A DNA stretch of 64,000 nucleotides from Haliotispira sp965263485 (lineage in GTDB: Bacteria > Spirochaetota > Spirochaetia > SP-2023), in assembly GCA_965263485.1 (NCBI GenBank), contig CBDHHO010000001.1, positions 930,001 through 994,000 of the forward strand. Reading direction: 5' to 3'. Numbering within the stretch: the first letter of the stretch is position 1; each line of letters starts with the position of its first letter. The translations under genes were made by a program, and so were the position numbers. This document shows positions 50,777-58,988 of the stretch, in pieces. The notes under the pieces are model-generated. The model saw nothing but the letters and a program-made list of their open reading frames with translations. It did no database searches and was not told the DNA's origin.

Positions 50777-51179
50777 GGGGACCTCTAAAAATTCCCCACC
50801 ACAGAAGGATGGCGCACCAGACGCGGTCTTTTTCACGGAGTAAAGGTTCTGCCTTACGGCAGGGTTTGTGGCAAACGGCCTGCTTCGCCCCGCCATTTAC
50901 CACTGTCACGAAAGAGAGGAAGCAGGCTCTTTGCTGCGCACGGCCTGCCAGTTCACCAATGCTGCGCCAGCTCACATTGGTGCCATACAGCAAAGTATGG
51001 CTCGGCTTCCGTTCCTCGCTGCCGCAAAAAATCCCTTCGTCTGGCATCAAAAGCGAAGCTATTTTGGAGCGAGGAAGTGAAGCCGAAGAATACTTTGTTG
51101 TATTGTAAGGCTTTACTGACGAATCTGTTCGTTTCAAAAGAGCGAGCAAGAGCGCAGAATGGAATTTTTAGAGGTCCCC
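50777..51179. repeat. Composite MITE, 403 bp
   Basis: It begins GGGGACCTCTAAAAATTCC and ends GGAATTTTTAGAGGTCCCC. The left 280 bases are a long variant in inverted orientation (as 37564-37859 reversed), fused at about 51056 to the second half of another element (GGAGCGAGGAAGTGAAGCCG...). It looks like recombination between two elements. No flanking 4-bp match. Confidence 0.8.
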
Positions 51180-51332
51180 GTTGTTACTGCCTTTCCGAAC
51201 AGAGCAATCATGGGCCGATACCTCGCCGAAATCGCCTGGGAAACCGAAGTGTGGGTAGCAGATGCTCCATCGCATCTAATTCATTTCAATGGAAAGCGTT
51301 TTCTCGAGCCATATAACTCTGCTGCGTTTTAA
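51180..51332 (+). pseudogene. C-terminal fragment of an unknown gene
   Basis: An open frame directly behind the MITE encodes VVTAFPNRAIMGRYLAEIAW, then ETEVWVADAPSHLIHFNGKR, then FLEPYNSAAF and a stop. It has the look of real protein sequence but no start (first ATG at 51210), and the upstream part is absent. The family is not recognised. Confidence 0.4.
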
Positions 51333-51437
51333 GGGCACCTCTAAGTCATGGCTGGCTCTTAAGGATGATGCAGCTCTTATGTGGTCTTGCCGAAGTAACT
51401 GGAAATGGTTATTATCGCAGACAGAAATTAGCCCGAC

Positions 51438-51548
51438 AGCTTATCGGAGATAAGCTCTCACAATCTGCGAGCCCGGTATCTTCTTCGCTGTATTCTAATG
51501 CTACCGGGCTATAGAGCGAATGCTCAGGGCGGCTGCTTGTAGCAAGCA
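51438..51548 (+). other. Cluster of four hairpins upstream of the BI-1 gene
   Basis: Four perfect stems follow one another. They are AGCTTATC-GGA-GATAAGCT (51438-51456); AGCCCGGTA/TACCGGGCT (51470-51478 with 51502-51510); GAGC-GAAT-GCTC (51514-51525); TGCTTG-TAG-CAAGCA (51534-51548). No known riboswitch or small RNA was recognised. The gap 51333-51630 is otherwise empty apart from a MITE end at about 51336. Confidence 0.4.
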
Positions 51549-51630
51549 TCGCTTCCAGTGTGCCAGAGTTTAAGTCCCCGACAGTCATTTGACGATAATT
51601 TGAAACAGACATTCCAAGGAGGTTTCATTT

Positions 51631-52329
51631 ATGAGCAACCCACTCGATCTCGAGCTGAGTCGTGCCAAAACAAAGGAACAGAATTTCCTGCGCAATGTGT
51701 ATACATGGATGTGCATGGCTCTGATTATTACAGGGCTTACTGCCTATCTGACAGCGCATTCAGGCCTGCTCCCTTATCTGCAGGGAGGTGGCTATCTGTT
51801 ACTGGTCATTGCCATGCTGGCCCTGACTTGGTTTCTGCCCAACTTGGTGATGAAGCTCAGCACCAATTCTGCAACCTTGTTGTACGCCCTCTATGCGGTG
51901 CTTCAAGGTATGCTGTTGGCATGGATATTTAAAAAATTCACCCAATCCGTCATTTATAGTGCCTTCTTTATTGCTGCGGGGACTTTTGCCGCCATGGCAA
52001 GCTATGGTGTTATTACCAAAAAGGATCTGAGCAGCATGGGCTCTTATCTGTTTATGGGCTTGATCGGCATCATTATCGCTTCTCTGGTCAACCTGTTTAT
52101 GTTTATGCGTTCCAGCGGCCTCAGCATGCTGATCAACTATGCTGCAGTGTTAATTTACACCCTGTTGACTGCCTTCCAGACTCAGCAACTCAAAAACATG
52201 GCCAATGAAATGAATCAGTCGGACAGTGCCAGCTTCCTGCGTATCAGTATTATTGCAGCCTTTTCACTGTATATCACCTTCATTGGTTTGTTTCTTCGCA
52301 TTTTGATGATTTTGGGCCGCCGTGACTAA
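51631..52329 (+). CDS. Bax inhibitor-1/YccA family membrane protein
   Basis: A 232-residue protein with seven hydrophobic segments. The N-terminus LRNVYTWMCMALIITGLTAY is typical of the family, as are VIYSAFFIAAGTFAAMASYG, SSMGSYLFMGLIGIIIASLV and the C-terminal SFLRISIIAAFSLYITFIGL followed by FLRIL. Bacterial members act as pH-sensitive calcium-leak channels or interact with membrane proteases such as FtsH. AAGGAGG precedes the ATG by 8 bases. A very large hairpin lies after it. Confidence 0.92.
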   Translation: MSNPLDLELSRAKTKEQNFLRNVYTWMCMALIITGLTAYLTAHSGLLPYLQGGGYLLLVIAMLALTWFLPNLVMKLSTNSATLLYALYAVLQGMLLAWIFKKFTQSVIYSAFFIAAGTFAAMASYGVITKKDLSSMGSYLFMGLIGIIIASLVNLFMFMRSSGLSMLINYAAVLIYTLLTAFQTQQLKNMANEMNQSDSASFLRISIIAAFSLYITFIGLFLRILMILGRRD

Positions 52330-52420
52330 GTGATGGCTCAAAATCGTTTTCACCAATTTGGGAAAGTGTTCTCTTCAATAGATCGGACCTACTGAGACCA
52401 TGCTTTGGCCGCTCCAGCGC

Positions 52421-52503
52421 GAGAGGCAGCAGGCTCTTGTTTAAAGGGAAGGGCCGTGCACAGTCAGGCCCTTCCCTTTAAACAAGAGCCCCTGCTGCCT
52501 CTC
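52421..52503. repeat. Giant fold-back, 35/37-bp arms
   Basis: 52421-52455 pairs with 52467-52503 with only a small bulge and an 11-base loop. The arms contain GAGAGGCAGCAGG and CTCTTGTTTAAAGGGAAGG. Parts resemble MITE interiors (CTGCCTCTCTTCTGACAAA against CTTCCTCTCTTTCGTGACAAA), so it may be a derived relic. It lies between convergent genes and may act as a two-way transcription stop. Confidence 0.75.
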
Positions 52504-52523
52504 TTCTGACAAAAAGGCATGAT

Positions 52524-53735
52524 TTACCCTTTCACATTAATCACCTGACGTAAGGTATGTAGAACTTCGACAAGGTCGCTCTGGTTTTCCATTACTTCGT
52601 CGATTGATTTGTATGCGGCGGGAATTTCATCTACGCGCTCTTGATCCTTGGGGCATTCGATCCCCTTGGTTTGTTCGACCAAGTCAGCAGTAGTAAACCT
52701 CCGCCGGGCTTCTTTCCTCCCCAATCTTCTGCCCGCCCCGTGAGAACAGGAGCAGAACGATTCCTTACTGCCCTTTCCGCGAACGATAAATGATTTGGCG
52801 CCCATACTGCCAGGGATAATGCCGTAGTCACCTTCGCGGGCCCGGATTGCCCCTTTGCGAGTGACGATGACATTGGCCCCGTAGTGCTGTTCTCGCGCAA
52901 TGTAGTTGTGATGGCACTGGACTGCGGAATCCAGCATCATAAAATCTCCCAAATGCTGGCTCATAGCTCTCAAAATAGCACTCATCATCACATTACGGTT
53001 TTCCGCGGCAAAGTCCTGAGCCCACATGACTGCATTGCAGTAATCATCGAAAATCTCGGTGCGCTCCACCAAGTAGGCCAAGTCTTTGTCCGGCAGATAC
53101 TCGCCGATAAAGTAGCGCTCCATTTCCAGCTTGGCTTTTTCTATAAAGAAGCTGCCAATCTTATTACCGGCCCCGCGCGAGCCTGAATGCAACATTACCC
53201 AGACAGAATCAACCTCGTCCAAGCAAACTTCAATGAAATGATTTCCGGTCCCTAATGTTCCCAAGTGATTGGCATTGTTGTATCCCTTTGCTTTGGGATA
53301 CTTCTTTATTATGCGATCATAACCACTGGCCAGAAGCTTCCAGCGCTCAGCAATTTCCGCAGGGAGGTCAGACCAACCACCCACATCATTACGGCCGCCG
53401 TTATCGGTACGACCGTGAGGAACCGCAGCCTCAATACCACACCTGAGCGCATGTAAGTTGTCAGGTAGATCATTTGCCGTAAGGCTGGTTTTTGCGGCCA
53501 TCATCCCGCACCCCAGGTCCACACCAACGGCAGCAGGAATGATGGCTCCTTTGGTCGGAATTACAGAGCCAATAGTAGCTCCAATACCATGATGAACGTC
53601 CGGCATTACTGCCACATGGTGATGGATAAATGGCATCTGTGAAACTTTGGCCAGCTGTTCAGCCGCATTCTCATCTATCTCATTGGTCCAGATTTTGACT
53701 GGCTTCCCTGTTTGGATTACACGTTTGACAGGCAT
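52524..53735 (-). CDS. rtcB: RNA-splicing ligase RtcB
   Basis: A 403-residue RtcB from ATG 53735 (GGGAGG 10 bases upstream). Manganese and GTP-site motifs are present: HHHVAVMPDVHHGIGATIGS, AVGVDLGCGMMA, NHLGTLGTGNHFIEV, WVMLHSGSRGAGNKIG, HHNYIAREQHYGANVIVTRK, and SCSHGAGRRLGR carrying the guanylylated histidine. It joins RNA 2',3'-cyclic-phosphate or 3'-phosphate ends to 5'-OH ends, so it serves RNA repair. No rtcA or rtcR lies nearby, although these accompany it in many bacteria. Confidence 0.95.
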   Translation of the reverse strand: MPVKRVIQTGKPVKIWTNEIDENAAEQLAKVSQMPFIHHHVAVMPDVHHGIGATIGSVIPTKGAIIPAAVGVDLGCGMMAAKTSLTANDLPDNLHALRCGIEAAVPHGRTDNGGRNDVGGWSDLPAEIAERWKLLASGYDRIIKKYPKAKGYNNANHLGTLGTGNHFIEVCLDEVDSVWVMLHSGSRGAGNKIGSFFIEKAKLEMERYFIGEYLPDKDLAYLVERTEIFDDYCNAVMWAQDFAAENRNVMMSAILRAMSQHLGDFMMLDSAVQCHHNYIAREQHYGANVIVTRKGAIRAREGDYGIIPGSMGAKSFIVRGKGSKESFCSCSHGAGRRLGRKEARRRFTTADLVEQTKGIECPKDQERVDEIPAAYKSIDEVMENQSDLVEVLHTLRQVINVKG

Positions 53736-53749
53736 ATATTTGTATCCTC

Positions 53750-53796
53750 CCTTTTGACCCACCATCTTTCTGTGGTGGAGAATTTTTAGAGATCCC
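53750..53796 (-). repeat. MITE remnant between rtcB and the glycosyltransferase gene
   Basis: CACCATCTTTCTGTGGTGG followed by GAATTTTTAGAGATCCC, ending at 53796. It abuts the stop codon of the restored glycosyltransferase frame. Confidence 0.6.
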
Positions 53797-54248
53797 TATA
53801 CCTGCTTTCTTTGTAATATCTTTCTGATTATTTTTGCCAGTGGTTGCAGCAGTTTATATATTCGTAGTTTTTTGCTCAAAACTTTGGCTATTACCCAGAG
53901 TTTGCGTTTGCGAGAAAGTTGCCCAAAACAATACCAGCGATTTTTTTGCAGTTCCCTTTCCTTTTCCCGGGATTGTTCCAGTTCTGTTTGCAGTTCCCTC
54001 TCTGTCTCTCTGGACTGCCCCAGCTCTGCCTTGAATTGTAATATATATTGGGCTGTATGGTGGGCTGGAAGGGCATTTATCAGCTCTGCCAATAATTCGC
54101 CGTCTCCTGAATACCGGACAAGCCAACTTTCCACTTCTTTGCCGACTCTATGCCGCAGAAAATGGCTTTCACTGTCTTCCCGCGCTTTTTCCCAGTCATC
54201 CAGGATGCCCACGGCGCGATTGGGCTGTATGGTGGGCTGGAAGGGCAT
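53796..54248 (-). pseudogene. C-terminal segment of the glycosyltransferase, thrown out of frame
   Basis: The frame encodes a repeat of the preceding domain (RAVGILDDWEKAREDSESHF, followed by LRHRVGKEVESWLVRYSGDG). It then adds a Glu/Arg-rich coiled coil (GQSRETERELQTELEQSREK) and a basic tail, KLRIYKLLQPLAKIIRKILQ. It is the natural C-terminus of the upstream gene, but the 172-bp duplication puts it in a different frame. It has an ATG by chance (54248) and no ribosome site. Confidence 0.75.
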
Positions 54249-54390
54249 TTATCAGCTCTGCCAATGATTCGCCGTCTCCTGAATACCGGACAAGCCAACT
54301 TTCCACTTCTTTGCCGACTCTATGCCGCAGAAAATGGCTTTCACTGCCTTCCCGCGCTTTTTCCCAGTCATCCAGGATGCCCACGGCGCG
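54047..54390. repeat. 172-bp tandem duplication inside the glycosyltransferase gene
   Basis: 54047-54218 and 54219-54390 are direct repeats that differ at only a few bases (for example AATAATTCG against AATGATTCG). Because 172 is not a multiple of three, two copies break the reading frame and one copy restores it. Confidence 0.92.
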
Positions 54391-56007
54391 AGCGAAATCT
54401 TGGATGGCTTTCTCGTTTCTACTGTTGTCCAGGCTATCAGCCCGATACTGGTAATAAAACAGTCGTTCCGGAATAAACAGGGCAGCATTGCTCTGACTCT
54501 GTATATAATATAAAAGACGAGGTATCAAGACGAAATCTTCCATCGACATGTGCTCCGGAAAGCGGAGCCCACTTTGAGCAAAAAGTTCCCGTCGCCACAG
54601 TTTGCCCCAGGCACAGTGGAAAAGTCCCGGTTGCCGGGTATGACTGTAATGTTCGAAGGGCTGATTGATCAACAGATCGCTCTTGGGTGCACCACCAAAA
54701 TTTGAAAATTGTCCATCACACACACGTACGATACCGCAGACCATCAATGCCGCCTGTGGATGTGCCGAAGCCTTTTGCAAAAAAATTTCCACGGTATTTC
54801 TTGCGATATAATCATCGCTGTCCAGAAACAAGAGCCACTCGCTGCGGGCAGCTTCGATTCCCGTGTTTCGTGCCCCACCTAAATGCTTGTTCTGTTTGTG
54901 GCGGAACGGCACTATGCGCGGATCGCGTCGGGCATAGTTTTGAATCATATCCCAACTCTCGTCCAGTGAGGCGTCGTCCACCACGATAATTTCAATGGCA
55001 GTCTCGCTTTGCAGGCACACCGATTCCAGGCAGCGAGCCAGGTAGTCGCGGGTGTTGTGGACCGGAATGATTACCGAAACCTTGGGCGGGGGGGCTTCTC
55101 CTTCGTAAAATGGGTAGGGCAGTTCCTGCCAGTGGGGCGGTAAAAAGTCCCGACATTTGATATTATGACTGAGCATTTGCATGGTCGGCATAAAAACCAG
55201 CGAATCGCTCTGCTCTCCGAGCAGAGCTGCCATTTGGCTATAAGAACTATTCGCCACAATAAAATGCCTGCACTGCGCCATGGTAGAAAAGTCTTCTACA
55301 GCACCCCTGTCAGAAAAGCCATAAGGCATGCCAAGCTGTTTTATTTCCGGCACGATATACTGCTCCACCCAACACATCTCATCACTGAACAGTATGATAT
55401 AAGGTCTTGAAAGTTCCTGTTTTACGCGTTCCAAGGCAGCCTTGTAATAGGCGAAAGGGTGCATTCCATGAATGTTCTGCTTTTTTTCAATCAGATAATC
55501 CCCTCGGCGTACATGCAGGGCCACAAGTTCAAAACCCAGGGCCTCCGGCTCTTGATATTCAGGAGGCAGGGGCCGTAAGCGTGGCTGGAATAAAGAATTT
55601 GCTTCTTCAAAATAACGATAATGCTGAAAGTATCCTTCTAATATGACGGCTGGTGGAAAAGATGGTAAATCTTCTAAAAAGGAAAACTGCTGTGTAAGAG
55701 GTTCATTATAAACAGGATATCCCTGATTTTCCATAGCGGAAGTATTTCGACAAATTTTAATTTCCGGAAAGAATTCCTTCAGTAAGAACGGTCGAATTTC
55801 ATTATCTGGAATTTCATACCATGATATATCACAGAATATCTGCAAGCCCCTCAATTTATTTTTATGCTGCTTGTACAGTGCTAATGCAAAACAATACTGC
55901 CATAGCTGGTTCGCCAGACCTCCCATGATTCTTACAATAATCTGATTGGGCAGTTGCCCACGCAGCCAGGCATGGCCGCCCCATTGCGGTAATTCTTTAT
56001 TTTGCAT
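54196..56007 (-). CDS. GT11-GT2 fusion glycosyltransferase, 3' end disrupted
   Basis: The present frame gives 603 residues from ATG 56007 and ends with a foreign SRRGHPG. Residues 1-285 are a GT11 alpha-1,2-fucosyltransferase-like domain (VRIMGGLANQLWQYCFALAL, ALHVRRGDYLIEKK with the HxRRGDY motif, VANSSYSQMAAL). A GT2 domain follows (VSVIIPVHNTRDYLARCLES, IIVVDDASLDESWD, LGGARNTGIEAARSEWLLFL then DSDD). Without the duplication the protein would be 679 residues and end in a coiled coil. It would transfer two sugars, possibly fucose and another, onto a surface glycan. No ribosome site is clear. Confidence 0.82.
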   Translation of the reverse strand: MQNKELPQWGGHAWLRGQLPNQIIVRIMGGLANQLWQYCFALALYKQHKNKLRGLQIFCDISWYEIPDNEIRPFLLKEFFPEIKICRNTSAMENQGYPVYNEPLTQQFSFLEDLPSFPPAVILEGYFQHYRYFEEANSLFQPRLRPLPPEYQEPEALGFELVALHVRRGDYLIEKKQNIHGMHPFAYYKAALERVKQELSRPYIILFSDEMCWVEQYIVPEIKQLGMPYGFSDRGAVEDFSTMAQCRHFIVANSSYSQMAALLGEQSDSLVFMPTMQMLSHNIKCRDFLPPHWQELPYPFYEGEAPPPKVSVIIPVHNTRDYLARCLESVCLQSETAIEIIVVDDASLDESWDMIQNYARRDPRIVPFRHKQNKHLGGARNTGIEAARSEWLLFLDSDDYIARNTVEIFLQKASAHPQAALMVCGIVRVCDGQFSNFGGAPKSDLLINQPFEHYSHTRQPGLFHCAWGKLWRRELFAQSGLRFPEHMSMEDFVLIPRLLYYIQSQSNAALFIPERLFYYQYRADSLDNSRNEKAIQDFARAVGILDDWEKAREGSESHFLRHRVGKEVESWLVRYSGDGESLAELINALPAHHTAQSRRGHPG

Positions 56008-56103
56008 GTGGATGTATATTTTCCAGGTTCTTCGAACAAAAGAGTAGGAACGGGTACCTCTAAAAATGACCAACCCAACCCGGAGTTGGAGAGTTCATCC
56101 GGT

Positions 56104-56277
56104 ACTTCGGTACACCTTGAATTTCCAATCCTCGCGCTCTGCGCTCAGATTAGAATTCTACGACACTCAGCAATCGGAAACAAGCCCCGCCTTCAATCAC
56201 GCTGCCTGAGTGCCGTAGAATTTCGCCATAAATAAGACTTGAGGAACGAAGGGCGGAAATTCAAGGTGTACCGAAGT
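56104..56277. repeat. Nested palindromic element of a different family
   Basis: Outer arms 56104-56126 and 56255-56277 are perfect 23-bp inverted repeats (ending TACACCTTGAATTTCC). Inner arms 56155-56170 and 56206-56221 match in 15 of 16. No MITE ends are found within it. A MITE left end (GGGTACCTCTAAAAATG, 56053) lies just outside. The gap 56278-56526 shows nothing further. Confidence 0.75.
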
Positions 56278-56530
56278 CCAACTTCAAAGGTCCCTTCAGA
56301 TGTCCCCCTGAAGAAGGCTCTGGGGCGAAGAATGCTCAGGTACAGGGATTCGCTGCTTGGGGATTTGGGGCTGCGGAGGGGAGGGTTCCCAATGTTTTTC
56401 ATGCATCAAAAACTCTGTAAACCCCAAAAATTGGAATATCAGATAGCACTCCCCATTTCTCAATAAATAAGCCTTGCCGCTTGCGAGCTTCCAAACTATC
56501 TTTGAGGAGTTTTCCAGATGGTCCCCTTAA

Positions 56531-56595
56531 GGGCACCTCTAAAAATTCGCTTTTGATGCTGATTCAGCGCGGAATTGGGGTTTTTAGAGGTGCCC
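56531..56595 (+). repeat. Minimal complete MITE, 65 bp, with TTAA target duplication
   Basis: GGGCACCTCTAAAAATTCGC to GGGGTTTTTAGAGGTGCCC with a 26-base interior TTTTGATGCTGATTCAGCGC; TTAA at 56527-56530 and 56596-56599. It shows the smallest unit able to move. Confidence 0.9.
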
Positions 56596-56599
56596 TTAA

Positions 56600-56682
56600 G
56601 CAAGAGCCTGCCGCCTCTTCTAACAAATCTGCTCCGTGCAAAAGGCCGATTCAGATATAAAATTGGAATTTTTAAAGGTCCC
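56600..56682 (+). repeat. MITE remnant, right end
   Basis: GCAAGAGCCTGCCGCCTC leads through to GGAATTTTTAAAGGTCCC (end 56682), again followed by TTAA. Together with 56531-56595 it looks like a second element whose left part was replaced. Confidence 0.55.
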
Positions 56683-56736
56683 TTAAAAACTCCGGCTCTG
56701 CATTCGCAGAGCCGGAATCTCTCACGCAAAGGATAT

Positions 56737-57318
56737 ATGATGCCCTACCTCCCCAATATTTTTGAGCGTCAAGGCGGTGTAGAACGCAGTTACGACATCT
56801 ATTCCCGGCTGCTGATCGACCGTATTGTATTTCTGCAAGGCAAGATTCACGATGAATCGGCCGATGCTGTAGTGGCTCAGCTGCTGTTTCTCGACTCACA
56901 AGATCCGGAAAAAGAAATCAGCCTGTACATCAACTCGCCGGGAGGCTCGGTGACCGCGGGCCTGGCAATCTACGATACCATTAAGTATATCCGGCCCAAA
57001 GTCCAGACCTTCTGTTTGGGGCAGGCCGCCTCAATGGCAGCAGTGATCCTGTGTGCCGGGGAAAAAGGCTCCCGCTTCATCCTGCCCTCCAGCCGCGTGA
57101 TGCTGCACCAGCCTTGGGGAGGCGCTGAAGGACAGTCCAGCGACCTGGCTATTAGCGCCAAAGAAATCGTGAGACTGAAAGATCTGTTGATCGGCTATGT
57201 CGCCGAAAATACCGGAAAAACCCACAAAATCATCGCTAAAGACATGGACCGCGACTTCTATCTGCCCGCCAATAAAGCCGTAGAATATGGCATTGTCGAT
57301 CAAGTGATGCAGCGCTGA
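56737..57318 (+). CDS. clpP: ATP-dependent Clp protease proteolytic subunit
   Basis: A 193-residue ClpP, standard size, from ATG 56737 (ATG 56740 follows; AAAGGA upstream serves both). The catalytic triad is visible: Ser in FCLGQAASMAAVILCAGEKG, His in RVMLHQPWGGAEGQ, Asp in IAKDMDRDFYLPA. SLYINSPGGSVTAGLAIYDT is the oligomer core. It forms the tetradecameric chamber that degrades proteins fed by ClpX. The clpX gene follows on the same strand, but a MITE of about 218 bp stands between them. Confidence 0.96.
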   Translation: MMPYLPNIFERQGGVERSYDIYSRLLIDRIVFLQGKIHDESADAVVAQLLFLDSQDPEKEISLYINSPGGSVTAGLAIYDTIKYIRPKVQTFCLGQAASMAAVILCAGEKGSRFILPSSRVMLHQPWGGAEGQSSDLAISAKEIVRLKDLLIGYVAENTGKTHKIIAKDMDRDFYLPANKAVEYGIVDQVMQR

Positions 57319-57358
57319 TTCCGAGCAGGGAATGCAGAAACTTCCCAAACCTGCAAAA

Positions 57359-57576
57359 GAGCGCCTCTAAAAAATGGTATCGCTTCGTGAGAATGGTACA
57401 ATTGTACCGCGTTTTGATGGAAGACGACCCCTCCTTTTGTGAGCTGGCGCAACAGGAGAGAAATGGAAAGGCGGGGCGAAGCAGGCCGTTTGTCACAAAC
57501 CCTGCCACAAGGCAAGCTTTTTTTTCGAAAAAGATCGCGATTTCACGCGGGATTGGAATTTTTAGAGATACTCCCA
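57359..57576 (+). repeat. MITE between clpP and clpX
   Basis: GCGCCTCTAAAAAATGG at the left and GGAATTTTTAGAGATACTCCC at the right; interior words TGGTATCGCTTCGTGAGAATGG and GTACCGCGTTTTGATG match the 28308 copy, and CACAAACCCTGCC matches the 37564 copy. It is a mosaic of two variants. No target duplication is visible. Confidence 0.75.
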
Positions 57577-57600
57577 AAGGAGAAATACCAAGGTAGAATT

Positions 57601-58947
57601 ATGGTTAGGAAAAAAGATAAAGGCAGTGAAAGAAAGGATTGCTCCTTCTGTGGTCGCGCCAAAGCTGAAACCAATCAGCTGATTGCCGGGCCCTCGGGCG
57701 TATATATCTGTGATATCTGTATTGCGGCTTGCAGCCACTTGATGGCCGAAGAACGTGATGCTGATGAAGAACTAATGCTGGAAGACTACGAAGAGCCAAG
57801 TCCGGGCGAAGCCCTGCCCAGTCCGGTCGAAATCAAAGAGTTTCTGGATCAGTATGTAATCGGCCAGGAAAACGCTAAAAAAGTGCTCTCAGTAGCCGTT
57901 TATAATCACTATAAACGCATCAACATGGCACATCTGAGCCATTTGAACGAAGAGGACGTCGAGCTGGAAAAGTCAAACATCTTGCTGATCGGGCCGACCG
58001 GTTCGGGCAAGACACTCTTGGCCTGCACTCTGGCCAAGAAACTGAAAGTGCCGTTTGCAATTGCCGATGCCACAACTCTGACCGAAGCGGGCTATGTCGG
58101 CGAAGATGTCGAAAACATTTTGCTAAAACTGATTCAAGCGGCTAACGGCAATATTGCTGCCGCTGAACGCGGCATTATCTATATCGATGAAATCGATAAA
58201 ATTACCAAGAAGGGCGAGAACGTCTCAATTACCCGCGATGTGTCAGGCGAAGGTGTACAACAGGCTCTGCTCAAAATCATTGAGGGCACTGTGGCCTCGG
58301 TTCCGCCCCAAGGCGGCCGCAAGCACCCCAATCAGGAAATGCTGCGCCTGGACACCTCCAATATTCTGGTGATCTGCGGAGGCGCCTTTGTTGGTCTGGA
58401 CAAGATCATCGAACACCGCGTGGGGCGCAACCCCATCGGATTTGGCTCGATCGGAAACAACAAAGACAAGATACACGATGACCTAATGAATCAGGTTTCA
58501 CCGGAAGACTTGGTAAAATTTGGCCTGATTCCCGAATTCATCGGCCGCCTGCCGGTGATGAGCACGCTCAACGATCTGGACGAAGAGGATATGGTGCGCA
58601 TCCTGACCGAACCCCGCAATGCGGTGCTGCGCCAGTTCACGGTGCTGATGGGCATGGACGACATTGAACTACGAGTCGAAGAAGCGGCCATTCTCGCCAT
58701 CGCCCGGCAGGCTCTGGCTCGCGGTACAGGTGCGCGCGGTCTGCGCTCCATTCTCGAAGAGAAACTGCTCAACCTGATGTATGAACTACCTTCACGGGAA
58801 GAACGTAAGTGTACAGTACTAACCCAAGAATCAATTGAAAAAGAGATAAGCCCTTCTGTGCTGCTGGACCAGGAAATCGAGCAGAAGCTGGCCGTCTGGC
58901 CCAAGAAGCTGCATGAAGCCAAAACCCGGCAACTGGCCGCTTCCTGA
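57601..58947 (+). CDS. clpX: ATP-dependent Clp protease ATP-binding subunit ClpX
   Basis: A 448-residue AAA+ unfoldase. The start at ATG 57601 leads straight into the zinc-binding domain (CSFCGRAKAETNQLIAGPSG, then CDICIAAC). Next come PVEIKEFLDQYVIGQENAKK, Walker A LLIGPTGSGKTLLA, the pore loop in EAGYVGEDVENILLKLIQAA, Walker B IIYIDEIDKI, sensor regions, and the IGF loop in GRNPIGFGSIGNN, which docks to ClpP. It unfolds substrates for ClpP. Longer frames upstream lie within the MITE and are rejected. Confidence 0.97.
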   Translation: MVRKKDKGSERKDCSFCGRAKAETNQLIAGPSGVYICDICIAACSHLMAEERDADEELMLEDYEEPSPGEALPSPVEIKEFLDQYVIGQENAKKVLSVAVYNHYKRINMAHLSHLNEEDVELEKSNILLIGPTGSGKTLLACTLAKKLKVPFAIADATTLTEAGYVGEDVENILLKLIQAANGNIAAAERGIIYIDEIDKITKKGENVSITRDVSGEGVQQALLKIIEGTVASVPPQGGRKHPNQEMLRLDTSNILVICGGAFVGLDKIIEHRVGRNPIGFGSIGNNKDKIHDDLMNQVSPEDLVKFGLIPEFIGRLPVMSTLNDLDEEDMVRILTEPRNAVLRQFTVLMGMDDIELRVEEAAILAIARQALARGTGARGLRSILEEKLLNLMYELPSREERKCTVLTQESIEKEISPSVLLDQEIEQKLAVWPKKLHEAKTRQLAAS

Positions 58948-58988
58948 GCAGCTGCTCAGAGAAGCCCTGAAACAAAGGAGGCGGCTCA

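Noticed and set aside
57439..57600. Longer N-terminus of ClpX starting at 57439
   Set aside because: This stretch lies in the MITE and has no similarity to ClpX; the family start is at 57601.
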